A DNA stretch of 41,275 nt from Vulcanimicrobiota bacterium (lineage in GTDB: Bacteria > Vulcanimicrobiota > Vulcanimicrobiia > Vulcanimicrobiales > Vulcanimicrobiaceae). How positions within the stretch are numbered: the first letter of the stretch is position 1; every line of letters begins with the position of its first letter. The DNA lies in NCBI GenBank assembly GCA_027459845.1, contig DAIDGS010000011.1, positions 1 through 41,275 of the forward strand. The letters are read 5' to 3'. The notes beneath the pieces were generated by a model. That model saw nothing but the letters and a program-made list of their open reading frames with translations, was not told the DNA's origin and ran no database searches. This document shows, one piece after another, positions 1-8,326 of this stretch. A program made the position numbers and the translations under genes.

Positions 1-3000
1 AGCCAGCCGATCCAGGTGTTGTAGATCATCGGCACCAGGAAGAGCGTCAATATCAGCGAGCTGATCAGACCGCCGATGATCACCGTTCCCATCGCTTGGC
101 GCCATTCACCGCCCTCGGCAAACCCCAGCGAGAGCGGCAGCATACCGAAGACCATCGCGCACGTGGTCATGAGAATCGGGCGAAAACGGGTGGTCGCAGC
201 CTGCAACACCGCGTCGCGAACGCGCATTCCGCGACGGCACAGCGTATTCGAGTAATCGACCAACAGAATTCCGTTCTTGGCCACCAACCCGAAGAGCATG
301 ATGATCCCGATCATCGAGATGATGTTCAGCGATTGGCCCGCCGGCTGACCGATAACGTTGTCGAACCATGCCATGAAGGCCAGCGCGACCAGCGCGCCGA
401 TGATCGCCAACGGCACCGAGAACATCACGATCAACGGCTCTAGGAACGATCCATACAAGACCACCATTAACATGTACACGAGCATGAAGGACGTTAGCAA
501 CGCCAGCAGCATGTTGTCCATCGTCTCGATCATGTACTCGGTGTCGCCCTGCGCCGTCAGATGAACGCCTTCGGGAAGGAAGCCCGGTTGGTGTAACTTG
601 CGCTCCAGCGGACTCGTCACCGCGCCGAGCGAGTACCCCGGCAGCAGCGCGCCGTATACGTCGACCACGTCGGCACGGTTGAGCCGTTTGATTTGCGTCG
701 GTGCGGTCGTCCACTGAAAGTCGGCAACGTCGCCGAGCGGCACCAACGTACCGTCCTGCGCGCGTACCCGGATACGCTTGAGCTGGTCGATCGAGCTACG
801 ATCCGCTTTGGGGAACTGCACGCGCACGTCCACCAAGCCGGTCGAGGTTCGGACCCGCGTCGCGACGCCGCCCGCAATCGCGAGGCGCGCCGCTTCGGCG
901 GCATTGCCCGGGGCCACGCCCAACACGGCCGCTTTGGAGGCGCTGATGTTGACGTTCAGGCGCGGCGCCGCGACTTCGGCGCTGGTCTGCACGTTGACGC
1001 TGCCCGGCGTTGCGCGCAAGAACCGCGCGACCTTCTCGGCAGCCGGACCGATTTCGTTGTCGGGGCCGGAGAGCGAGTAGAAGATCGGCGTTCCCGAGCC
1101 GCCCCCGTTGTCGCCGGCAACTTGAAAGACGCCGCCCGGCGCGAGATAGGCAAGCTTGCGAATTTGCGCGATGAAGCGGTTGGTTTGCTTGCGCAGGTTC
1201 GGTTCGGTCTCCGCGGTCAGCTCGGCATAGTTGCCGCCCGACAGATTTCCCCAACCCTCAGGCTTGCGGCCGACCGTCGAACTGACCGACTTGAGGCCCT
1301 TGATGTTCATGATCGCCGTCTCGAGCGCGTCGACGTACCCTTGCGTGGTACCGATCGGCGTGCCGGGCGGGTAGGTGAGCGTCATATTGATCGCGCCGGT
1401 CTGCACCTGCGGCACGAAATCGAAGTTGATGCCGCCCAACGGCGCCAACAGCAGCCCGACCGCGACCGGAAGGGCGAAGGTAGCGAGCGTCACGCCGCGC
1501 CCGCGGCCGAGCGAAACAAACCACCAGCCGAACGCGCGAGCCAGATTGCCCGGAACCGCCGCGATCCAGGCGGTCGCGCGCGCGACTCCGTTCGCCCTCG
1601 GGCCGATCCGGGCGAAGGAGAGCCGCTCCCTTGGGACGACGCGGCGTAGGAGCGCACCGAGGGCGTGCGCGAGGGCGGCACCGATCAGAATCAGCACGTC
1701 CAATGCGATCGTCGCCTTCCCGCCACCGGCGACCAGACTCAGTGCGTTGAATACCAGCGTCATGCAGACGAAGACCACGAATAGTCCGTGATCCAAGCCC
1801 CAGGGCAGGATTTTGCTGCGGTACAGCTCGAGCATCCGATCGTAGCGCTGCACCAGCGTATTGAGCAAAAGCACCGCGACGATCATCATCGGCACGATGA
1901 AGTTGAGGTCTTGCGAAAAGTCGGCAATCGACCCGATACCGGTCAGCTTGGCGATCGCGCTGCCGATCGGCGCCCAGGGGAAAAAGTACGCCAGCACCGC
2001 CGCACCGAGTAGCGCGAGATCGACCTTGCGCGAGTTGAGGGCGGCCATCCACTTGGGCGGCGCCATCGAACGCTGGAGCACGCTCCACTTGGCAGCCAGC
2101 AACGGCGTCAGCGTAAACGAGACGAGCAGCGAGAACAACGTTGCGACCACGATGACGGCACCGAACTCTTTGAGGTACATTCCCACGAGCCCGGGCAAAA
2201 AGGCGATCGGAAGGAACACCACCACGTCGACCATGGTGATGGCGATCGCGGCCGAGCCGATCTCGCTGCGCCCGTTGATCGCGGCATCGATCGGATTCTC
2301 GCCCATGTCGCGATGTCGCGTGATGTTCTCCAACACCACGATCGAGTCGTCGACCAATATTCCTATGATTAGCGAGAGCCCCATGAGCGACATGCTGTCG
2401 AGATGGAACCCGAACCAGTTCATCACGATGAACGTCGAGAGAATGGAGGTCGGGATCGCGACCATCACGACCACCGCATTGCGCCAAGCGTGCAGGAAGA
2501 GCATCATCACGATCATCGTGAGGATCACGCCCTCGATCAGCGACTGCCAGACTCCGTTGAGCGACTGCTGCGTGTAGTCTGCCGGGGCATCGACTTCGGT
2601 AAACGTGAGGTCGGGAAACTGAGCCTCGATCTTTTTCAGGTCGGCTCGCGCAACGGCGGTCGTCTTGATCTCGTCGGCGTTGATGTCGCGAGAGATGCTG
2701 ATCGAGACGCGCGGCCGGCCATTGTAGTGCGAAAACGTCCGCTGCTCGACGTGGCTATCGGAGGCGCGCGCGACGTCGCCGATCTTAAGATTCTTATCCG
2801 AACTTCCGGGAACCGGCAGCGGGATCCCCAGTAGGTCGCTCGCGTGGTCGATCTGCGCGTGAACCGCGACCGTCGTCTCTTTGGTCGGTTGTTCGAGTAT
2901 GCCGCCCGGCAGGTCGGCATTGTTGGCCGCGACTGCATTGAAGACGTCCAGCAGGGTGGCGTTGGTGCCGTACAACCGTCCGGGCAGCGGTTCGACGTGA

Positions 3001-3551
3001 AACTCGCGGTCGGTCGTCCCCTCGACGTCGACGCTCTGCACGTTGGGGATCGCCTTGATCAACGGCTCGACGCGATAGTTCACGACGTCGGCGAGTTGGG
3101 TCGGCGAGAGCGTCTTGGAACTCACCGCCAGATCGAGCAACGGCTCGCTGGCCCCGTTTTTGAAGACCGAGGGTGGGTCGAGGTCGGCCGGCATGTAGAC
3201 CCGCGCCGCGTCGACCGCGCTCTGCACGTTGATCGCCGCGATGTTGAGGTCGGTGCCGAGTTTGAACTGCACGACGACCGTTCCCGAGCCTTCCTGCGTC
3301 GAGGAGTTCAACTGATCGAGGTTGTCGATGTTAGCGAGCTGATCTTCGATCGGCTTGATGATCAGCCGCGCCATCGCCTGGGGCGACGCCCCCGGATAGT
3401 TGGCCTCGACGATGACGATTGGGAAGGTGGTGCCCGGCGGGTTGTTGCTGCGACCCAGCTTTCCATACGAAATCAGTCCGAAGATCGCGAGCGCGATAAA
3501 GACCATCGCCGTGATCACGGGACGACTGATAGCAAAGCGGGTTAACGACAC
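1..3551 (-). CDS. RND-family efflux transporter (AcrB/MexB-like), C-terminal end beyond window
   Basis: Inner-membrane proton-driven drug or metabolite exporter of the HAE1-type RND family. The GTG start at 3551 gives MSLTRFAISRPV, the usual opening of the family, and GGAG lies about ten bases upstream. The frame stays open to base 1, so at least 1183 residues are present; the last visible ones lie in the final membrane helix, so only a short tail is missing. The helix-4 proton-relay pair is present in GILVDDSIVVLEN. Between helix 6 (ending near P483) and the second periplasmic half (FVPQ near residue 714) there are about 230 residues where AcrB has roughly 75. The excess is rich in hydrophobic segments. 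No membrane-fusion or outer-membrane partner is adjacent; tRNA-Leu lies upstream. The substrate cannot be read from sequence. The assignment to family is secure. Confidence 0.95.
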   Translation of the reverse strand, partial: MSLTRFAISRPVITAMVFIALAIFGLISYGKLGRSNNPPGTTFPIVIVEANYPGASPQAMARLIIKPIEDQLANIDNLDQLNSSTQEGSGTVVVQFKLGTDLNIAAINVQSAVDAARVYMPADLDPPSVFKNGASEPLLDLAVSSKTLSPTQLADVVNYRVEPLIKAIPNVQSVDVEGTTDREFHVEPLPGRLYGTNATLLDVFNAVAANNADLPGGILEQPTKETTVAVHAQIDHASDLLGIPLPVPGSSDKNLKIGDVARASDSHVEQRTFSHYNGRPRVSISISRDINADEIKTTAVARADLKKIEAQFPDLTFTEVDAPADYTQQSLNGVWQSLIEGVILTMIVMMLFLHAWRNAVVVMVAIPTSILSTFIVMNWFGFHLDSMSLMGLSLIIGILVDDSIVVLENITRHRDMGENPIDAAINGRSEIGSAAIAITMVDVVVFLPIAFLPGLVGMYLKEFGAVIVVATLFSLLVSFTLTPLLAAKWSVLQRSMAPPKWMAALNSRKVDLALLGAAVLAYFFPWAPIGSAIAKLTGIGSIADFSQDLNFIVPMMIVAVLLLNTLVQRYDRMLELYRSKILPWGLDHGLFVVFVCMTLVFNALSLVAGGGKATIALDVLILIGAALAHALGALLRRVVPRERLSFARIGPRANGVARATAWIAAVPGNLARAFGWWFVSLGRGRGVTLATFALPVAVGLLLAPLGGINFDFVPQVQTGAINMTLTYPPGTPIGTTQGYVDALETAIMNIKGLKSVSSTVGRKPEGWGNLSGGNYAELTAETEPNLRKQTNRFIAQIRKLAYLAPGGVFQVAGDNGGGSGTPIFYSLSGPDNEIGPAAEKVARFLRATPGSVNVQTSAEVAAPRLNVNISASKAAVLGVAPGNAAEAARLAIAGGVATRVRTSTGLVDVRVQFPKADRSSIDQLKRIRVRAQDGTLVPLGDVADFQWTTAPTQIKRLNRADVVDVYGALLPGYSLGAVTSPLERKLHQPGFLPEGVHLTAQGDTEYMIETMDNMLLALLTSFMLVYMLMVVLYGSFLEPLIVMFSVPLAIIGALVALAFMAWFDNVIGQPAGQSLNIISMIGIIMLFGLVAKNGILLVDYSNTLCRRGMRVRDAVLQAATTRFRPILMTTCAMVFGMLPLSLGFAEGGEWRQAMGTVIIGGLISSLILTLFLVPMIYNTWIGW

Positions 3552-3741
3552 GGTGCGAACTCCATCGACGGGCCTGTTTCCCTAGCCTACGACCTGGGCC
3601 GGCAGACTGTTTCGTGTGCCGCCCGTGCGGCACTCGGCCGGCCCGGCACGGAGCTAGCTTCAGGCTAACACGCGCCACGGCCCGTTCGCCTCAAAATTTG
3701 CCCAAAAGATCGAACTGCCGCTCCGCGCTGCGCGCTACGCT

Positions 3742-3820
3742 GCGGGGGCAACCTCGTGCTGGGCACGGCGTGGAACTCTTGCGCAAGACTGGACTCGAAC
3801 CAGCACGAGGTTGCCCCCGC
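3742..3820. repeat. 21-bp perfect inverted repeat copying part of tRNA-Leu
   Basis: The plus-strand bases 3742-3762 are the exact reverse complement of 3800-3820, with a 37-base spacer. The right arm lies inside tRNA-Leu and covers its variable arm and the 5' strand of the T stem. A palindrome, CTTGCGCAAG, at 3778-3787 joins the two halves at the acceptor end, so the plus strand looks like a degenerate, oppositely oriented 3' half of the tRNA. The remaining gap (3552-3741) holds a short hairpin (3616-3633) but no gene that I can support. Confidence 0.8.
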
Positions 3821-3863
3821 TAGCCCCTCAAGCTAGTGCGTCTACCAATTCCGCCACTTGCGC
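3780..3863 (-). tRNA. tRNA-Leu, anticodon GAG
   Basis: Read on the minus strand, the 7-bp acceptor stem pairs GCGCAAG with CTTGCGC. The anticodon stem CTAGC/GCTAG encloses loop TTGAGGG, which gives anticodon GAG. The long class II variable arm is typical of tRNA-Leu, and the T loop reads TTCGAGT. The discriminator is A (position 3780) and CCA is not encoded, so it must be added by the CCA enzyme. It sits 26 bases after the dppC stop on the same strand. The inverted repeat just downstream could compete with its folding in an unprocessed transcript. Confidence 0.95.
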
Positions 3864-3889
3864 GCGAGGGTCGAAGCGTAGTCTAGCCG

Positions 3890-4825
3890 CTAACGGCTGT
3901 TCGGGTCAAGCGCATCGCGCAGGCCGTCGCCCATATAGTTGATGGCCAGAACGGTCACCAGGATCGCGAGGCCGGGGAAGACGGCCGCCCACCACGCGGT
4001 CTCCAGATTCGCCTGAGCGTTGGCCAGCATGTTTCCCCACGACGCCGTCGGCGGCTGAATCCCGAAGCCGAGAAACGAGAGCGTTGATTCGAGCACGATG
4101 ACGTTGGCGACGTCGAGCGTAGCCTGGACGACGATCGGCGCGACTGCGTTGGGTAGGAGGTGGCGAAAGATGATCCGGGCGTCGCTGTTGCCGAGCGCGC
4201 GGGCCGCTTCGGCGAACTCCCGTTCGCGCAGGCTCAAAAAGGATGCCCGTACGAGCCGCGCCACGCTCGGCCATGAGAGCGCGCCGATGATCAGCACGAT
4301 GACGCCGAAGTTGAGTGCGGCTTTCGATGAGTTGGCCGCTACGATCGCCGTCAGCACCAGCAGGAGCGGCAGCAGCGGGATCGAGAGAAATACGTCGGTA
4401 AGGCGCATCAAGACGAAGTCGATCCAGCCGCCATAGTAGCCCGAGATCGCGCCGATGATCGTGCCGATGATCACCTCCATCAGCACCGCCGAAACGCCGA
4501 CCGTTAGCGAAATGCGCGCCCCGAAGAGCAGCCGCGAGAGCAGATCGCGCCCGATCTCGTCGCTACCCAGCAGGTGGTGGGCGCACTGCGCGGAGTTTTG
4601 AAAGCACGGCGGCAGCGGGTTTCCTTGCCACGCCGGGTCGATCGCGTTGGGGTCGAACGGCGAAAGCTGCTTGGCGAAGATCGCGGCCAGCACCATGAGG
4701 GCCAGAACCACGAAGCCGGCCATCGCGAGCTTATGCCGGCGCAACCGCGTCCAGAAGGTAACGCGACTAAAGACGATGTCGTCGGCCGGCTCGGCCGGAG
4801 GGGTTACCGGATACGTCGTTGCCAT
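3890..4825 (-). CDS. dppC: ABC transporter permease, dipeptide/oligopeptide type (DppC/OppC family)
   Basis: Second membrane subunit of a peptide/nickel-type ABC importer, 311 residues. It has a cytoplasmic N-terminus, a first helix near residues 33-54, and the family landmark GSDEIGRDLLSRLLFGAR at 87-104. About five further helices follow, with the cytoplasmic EAA loop (EFAEAARALG, from 203) that docks onto the ATPase. It begins 12 bases after the stop of the partner permease, so the two are surely co-transcribed. The solute-binding protein and both ATPases are not in the window and must be encoded elsewhere. The substrate is not shown by sequence. Its position behind kce and the kamBC pair suggests peptide or amino-acid supply to catabolism, which is inference. 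Confidence 0.92.
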   Translation of the reverse strand: MATTYPVTPPAEPADDIVFSRVTFWTRLRRHKLAMAGFVVLALMVLAAIFAKQLSPFDPNAIDPAWQGNPLPPCFQNSAQCAHHLLGSDEIGRDLLSRLLFGARISLTVGVSAVLMEVIIGTIIGAISGYYGGWIDFVLMRLTDVFLSIPLLPLLLVLTAIVAANSSKAALNFGVIVLIIGALSWPSVARLVRASFLSLREREFAEAARALGNSDARIIFRHLLPNAVAPIVVQATLDVANVIVLESTLSFLGFGIQPPTASWGNMLANAQANLETAWWAAVFPGLAILVTVLAINYMGDGLRDALDPNSR

Positions 4826-4837
4826 CTCGGTTACCGC

Positions 4838-5800
4838 CTAATCGTACTTCACGCGCGGATCGAGGTATGCGTAGAGCACGCCCGCCAGCAAGTTGGAAAA
4901 CACCACCAAAAAAGCCACCAGCAGTAGGTAGCCCATCAGCAACGCAATATCGCTCTGCTCGAGCGCGTTGATAAAGAGTCGCCCCATTCCAGGCCATGCA
5001 AAAATCGTTTCGGTAACGATCGCACCGGCAATCAGCCCGGGCGCCGAAAGCGCGATCACGGTGACCACCGGGATGAGCGCGTTCTTCAGCCCGTGCTTGA
5101 AAAGGATCGCGCGAAACGTTAAACCCTTGGCGGCGGCCGTTCGCATGTAGTCGGTTCCGAGCACTTCGAGCAACGACGAACGCATGAATCGGCTATAGAG
5201 CGCCACCGAAAGCAGCGAGAGCACGACTGTCGGTAAGATCAAGTGCACCAGCCGATCTCCTAGATTGAAGACGCCGCTATTGCTCCCGATACCGGCTGAG
5301 GGAAGCTGAATTTCGTAGCCGAAAGGCAACGGTATCCCGTGCACGGCGAAGAGCAGTTGCATCATGAGCGCAAACCAGAATACCGGCATCGACTGCCCGA
5401 AAAATGCAACCGTCGTAATGAAGTAGTCGAGAAACGTGTAGCGGTAAACCGCCGAGACGATTCCGGCCGCAACGCCCAGCACGATCGAAACGAACAGCGC
5501 GCTTCCCATGAGCTCGAGGGTCGCCCCCAGCCGATCGAGTAACGCGTTGACGACCGGCTCGGAGTTGCTGGTCGAGTACCCCCAGTCGCCCCGCACGACA
5601 TGACCGAGCCAGACGAAATAGCGAAACCAAATCGGCTTGTCGAGGCCGAGGTTGTGCTTGAGGCGCGCGATGTCGGCGGGCGTGATGTGCGGGTTCTGCA
5701 GATAGGGGGCCAGCGGCCCACCCGGGGCATTGTTCAGAATGACGAACAGGATGACCGAGATCAGCAGAAGCAGCGGGATCGCTTGGAGCGTCCTGCGCAC
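4838..5800 (-). CDS. dppB: ABC transporter permease, dipeptide/oligopeptide type (DppB/OppB family)
   Basis: First membrane subunit of the peptide-type importer, about 320 residues. It opens with RRTLQAIPLLLLISVILF, the family's N-terminal helix, followed by a periplasmic stretch containing LGLDKPIWFRYFVWL and a C-terminal bundle of helices with the EAA loop (DYMRTAAAKGLTFRAILFKH). It ends with the usual DPRVKYD. The start is doubtful: GTG at 5800 has no Shine-Dalgarno sequence nearby, while a strong GGAGG at 5827-5823 stands seven bases before an in-frame CTG at 5815, which would add five residues (FNYVV) that suit the family. The 72-base gap after kce may hold its own promoter. It pairs with the dppC-type gene downstream. 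Confidence 0.92.
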   Translation of the reverse strand: MRRTLQAIPLLLLISVILFVILNNAPGGPLAPYLQNPHITPADIARLKHNLGLDKPIWFRYFVWLGHVVRGDWGYSTSNSEPVVNALLDRLGATLELMGSALFVSIVLGVAAGIVSAVYRYTFLDYFITTVAFFGQSMPVFWFALMMQLLFAVHGIPLPFGYEIQLPSAGIGSNSGVFNLGDRLVHLILPTVVLSLLSVALYSRFMRSSLLEVLGTDYMRTAAAKGLTFRAILFKHGLKNALIPVVTVIALSAPGLIAGAIVTETIFAWPGMGRLFINALEQSDIALLMGYLLLVAFLVVFSNLLAGVLYAYLDPRVKYD

Positions 5801-5872
5801 GACGTAGTTGAACAGTGGGCGTCCTCCACCGGGACCTAGGGCCGAAGTCGGGCTAGTTAGGCGCGGGCGGCG

Positions 5873-6694
5873 CTATGCCTTCCGGCCGCGCAACCCGAGC
5901 AGTTCGCGCGCTTGCTCGGGTGTCGCAACCGGGCGGCCGAACTCTTGTGCGATCCGCGCAACCCGCGCGACCAACTCCTCGTTGCGCGCGAGCCGGCCCT
6001 TTGCATAGTAAAGGTTGTCTTCCAAGCCGACGCGCACGTGTCCGCCCATCGCGATCGCCACCATCGCCATCGCCAGTTGCTGGCGGCCGATCCCGGCAAC
6101 CGACCAGGTACATCCCTGCGGAAGGTCGTCGACCAACTCGCAAAGATTCTGGGCGGTCGCCTCTAAGCCACCCGGTACGCCCAGCACGAAGTCGACGTGC
6201 TGCGGAAGATCGAGCGCACCTTCCCGCGCGAGGCGTCGAGCGTTGGCAAGGTGTCCCTTGTCGAAGATCTCGAGCTCCGGGCGCACGTCGAAGGCTTTCA
6301 TCTTTTTGGCGATGGCACGCATGATCGGGAAGCTGTTCTCGAAGATGTCGTCGCCGAAGTTCACGCTACCGCACGTCAGCGTCGCCATTTCGGGTCCGAG
6401 CTCGAGTACCGCCGCGCGCTCCTGGGGCGACATCCCGATCGCGCCACCGGTCGAAAACTGCACGATCAGGTCGCTGTGCGCGCGAATCGCCGCATAGGCC
6501 TCGGCGAACCGCGCGACGTCGTGGGTATTGCTGCCGTCGTCGTTACGGCAATGCACGTGAATCATGGCACCACCCGCCGCCTGCACCGCGTGGGCCGTCT
6601 CACCGAGCCGCGCCGGCGTATGCGGGAGATACGGTGTCTGCTCGGGCGCGACTTCGGCCCCGACCGGCGCACACGTGATGATCAACGGATCCAT
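5873..6694 (-). CDS. kce: 3-keto-5-aminohexanoate cleavage enzyme (BKACE/DUF849 family)
   Basis: Condenses 3-keto-5-aminohexanoate with acetyl-CoA to give acetoacetate and 3-aminobutyryl-CoA in lysine fermentation. It has 273 residues, the family's usual length. The opening MDPLIITCAPVGAEV carries the active-site acid E14, MIHVHCRNDDG holds the zinc-binding H46 and H48, and STGGAIGMSP, TLTCGSVNFGDDIF, GVPGGLEAT, WSVAGIGRQQL and RVGLEDNLYY (E235) follow in family order. Similarity to genuine Kce runs along the whole protein, which makes it more likely than one of the many other BKACE activities. It starts nine bases after kamC, and that neighbour supports the lysine assignment. The other Kce-pathway genes (kamA, kamD, kamE, kdd, kal) are not in this window. 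Confidence 0.9.
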   Translation of the reverse strand: MDPLIITCAPVGAEVAPEQTPYLPHTPARLGETAHAVQAAGGAMIHVHCRNDDGSNTHDVARFAEAYAAIRAHSDLIVQFSTGGAIGMSPQERAAVLELGPEMATLTCGSVNFGDDIFENSFPIMRAIAKKMKAFDVRPELEIFDKGHLANARRLAREGALDLPQHVDFVLGVPGGLEATAQNLCELVDDLPQGCTWSVAGIGRQQLAMAMVAIAMGGHVRVGLEDNLYYAKGRLARNEELVARVARIAQEFGRPVATPEQARELLGLRGRKA

Positions 6695-6703
6695 GCGCCG
6701 AGG

Positions 6704-8326
6704 TTATTCGAACGCGTCGGCCGCACCTCGTAGGGCGGCGCGTGCAGCGACGATCAGTCGTTCGTCGAGTCCGAGAATCGCCGCCAGTTCGATGGCGTCG
6801 CCGGAAGCGCCGGCATCGTCGCCGACCGGTGCGATGGTATAGTCCATCGCGGCAGCCAGTGCGTCGAGCGCGCCGGCAAGATGTGCGCCGGGCACGCGCT
6901 GCAGCGCGCCGCGCAGGCCGCGCACCGCGAAGTGGCGCGCGCCCGCCGCACGCGCAACGCCGCCCAGGTGGGTGGCCACCATGCCGACCGCGCCGCGTTC
7001 GCGTAACGCACCGAGCAAGGCTACCAGCAAGGCCTTCCCTTCGTGCGGCGTCGTGGTGCGCGCAAACTCGTCGATCAGCACCAACAGGCGCCCCGTCGGC
7101 CGCGCCAGCGTATCGCGCAAGCGTACCACTTCTTTCGCGAACGACGAGAGCAGCCCGCCGAGATCGCCCTCCGCGCCGATCCCCAGCCAGGCGATTTCGT
7201 CGAACAGGCCGACGCGGGCGCGCGCGGCCGGAACCGGCAGACCGAAGGCAGCGCAGGTCGCTATGAAACCGCACGTACGCAGCGCCACGCTCTTGCCGCC
7301 CATGTTCGGACCGGTCAGCACCGCGACGTCGTCGAGCGCGAGGTCGATCGGTGCGTAGCTTCGCCGTTCGCGCGTGAGGCGCGCTTCGAGCGGCAGAAAG
7401 CGTCCGCCGGTAAACTCCAGTACCGGCGCGTCGTCGAGCGCGGCCACCGTACAGCGGTGGGCGACGGCGAAGCGGGCCGCCGCGACCAGCACGTCGAGCT
7501 CCCCGAGCAGCTCGCCGACGTGCGCCAGCGCTGCCGAGCGTTCGCCGACCGCGCGCGAGAGCACGCTTCGCACCCGCTCTTCGGCCGCGTCGACGGCGGC
7601 GGCGGCGCGCTCGCGACGCTCTAATGCGCTCTGCGTCGCGTCGTCGTACGCGATCGAGCAAAGAAGATACGTCGGCGCTTCGCGCACCACGCGCACCCCG
7701 AGCGGAAGCTGTCTCGGTAGCGCGTCGCGCATGAGGATGAACTCGTCGGGCGGCAGATCGTCGCGTCCCAGTGCGCGCGCGATCGTGGCGACCGCGCGGC
7801 CGCGCGCGGCTTCGAAGGCGGCCTCGGCGTCGGCTGCCGCCCGGCGCGCCCGTGCCAGATCGTCCGCGAAGGCGTCGGCGAGGTAGAACGCGCTTCGGCC
7901 GAGGCGACCGGGTTCCAGCAGCGTGGCGATTTCGTGCAGTGCGGCGCAGCCTAGCGGCGCGACGACCGAGCCCTGCGCAAGCAGCACGTCGATCTGCGCG
8001 ATCGCATCCACAAAACGCTGAAGCCCCAAGAACGCGACGTCGTCGAGCACCTCGCCCATCGACGACCGGGCGAGCGCCGTCACGACGTCCGGAGCGGAAC
8101 GTATGGTCTCGCGCAGCGCGTCGAGCCGCGCCGCATCGACGTCGTCGGCAAGCGCGCGAACTCGATCGGCGCGCGCATGCGCGAGCGCCTCCTGGCCGGG
8201 CCGAAACGGACGCAGCGCCGCGAAGGTGCGGTCGCCATACTCGCTGGCCGGTGCCAGCGCCGCGACCAGCCAGGCCACCTCCAGCGCGTGGGCACCGAGC
8301 GGATCGAGTACGGCGCCGACGTTCAT
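6704..8326 (-). CDS. kamC: MutS-like ATPase, lysine 5,6-aminomutase reactivase subunit KamC
   Basis: A 540-residue MutS-superfamily protein. The MutS ABC-type ATPase lies in the C-terminal 200 residues: Walker A GPNMGGKS at 339-346, Walker B LVLIDE at 415-420, followed by FARTTTPHEGKALL. There is no mismatch-recognition domain I of true MutS; the N-terminal half is a helical, Ala/Arg-rich region. This architecture next to a P-loop KamB and a kce gene is that of the KamB-KamC complex, which restores activity to inactivated B12-dependent lysine 5,6-aminomutase. The start at 8326 is fixed by the four-base ATGA overlap with kamB. A longer open frame upstream is only the shadow of kamB. The generic alternative name would be MutS-related protein. 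Confidence 0.85.
   Translation of the reverse strand: MNVGAVLDPLGAHALEVAWLVAALAPASEYGDRTFAALRPFRPGQEALAHARADRVRALADDVDAARLDALRETIRSAPDVVTALARSSMGEVLDDVAFLGLQRFVDAIAQIDVLLAQGSVVAPLGCAALHEIATLLEPGRLGRSAFYLADAFADDLARARRAAADAEAAFEAARGRAVATIARALGRDDLPPDEFILMRDALPRQLPLGVRVVREAPTYLLCSIAYDDATQSALERRERAAAAVDAAEERVRSVLSRAVGERSAALAHVGELLGELDVLVAAARFAVAHRCTVAALDDAPVLEFTGGRFLPLEARLTRERRSYAPIDLALDDVAVLTGPNMGGKSVALRTCGFIATCAAFGLPVPAARARVGLFDEIAWLGIGAEGDLGGLLSSFAKEVVRLRDTLARPTGRLLVLIDEFARTTTPHEGKALLVALLGALRERGAVGMVATHLGGVARAAGARHFAVRGLRGALQRVPGAHLAGALDALAAAMDYTIAPVGDDAGASGDAIELAAILGLDERLIVAARAALRGAADAFE

Noticed and set aside
1258-2487. Minus-strand open frame of 409 codons within the RND gene
   Set aside because: The RND protein occupies another frame on the same strand with continuous family motifs from 3551 to 1.
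3614-3823. Plus-strand frame ending in KTGLEPARGCPR
   Set aside because: The ending is the translation of the antisense of tRNA-Leu and has no protein meaning.
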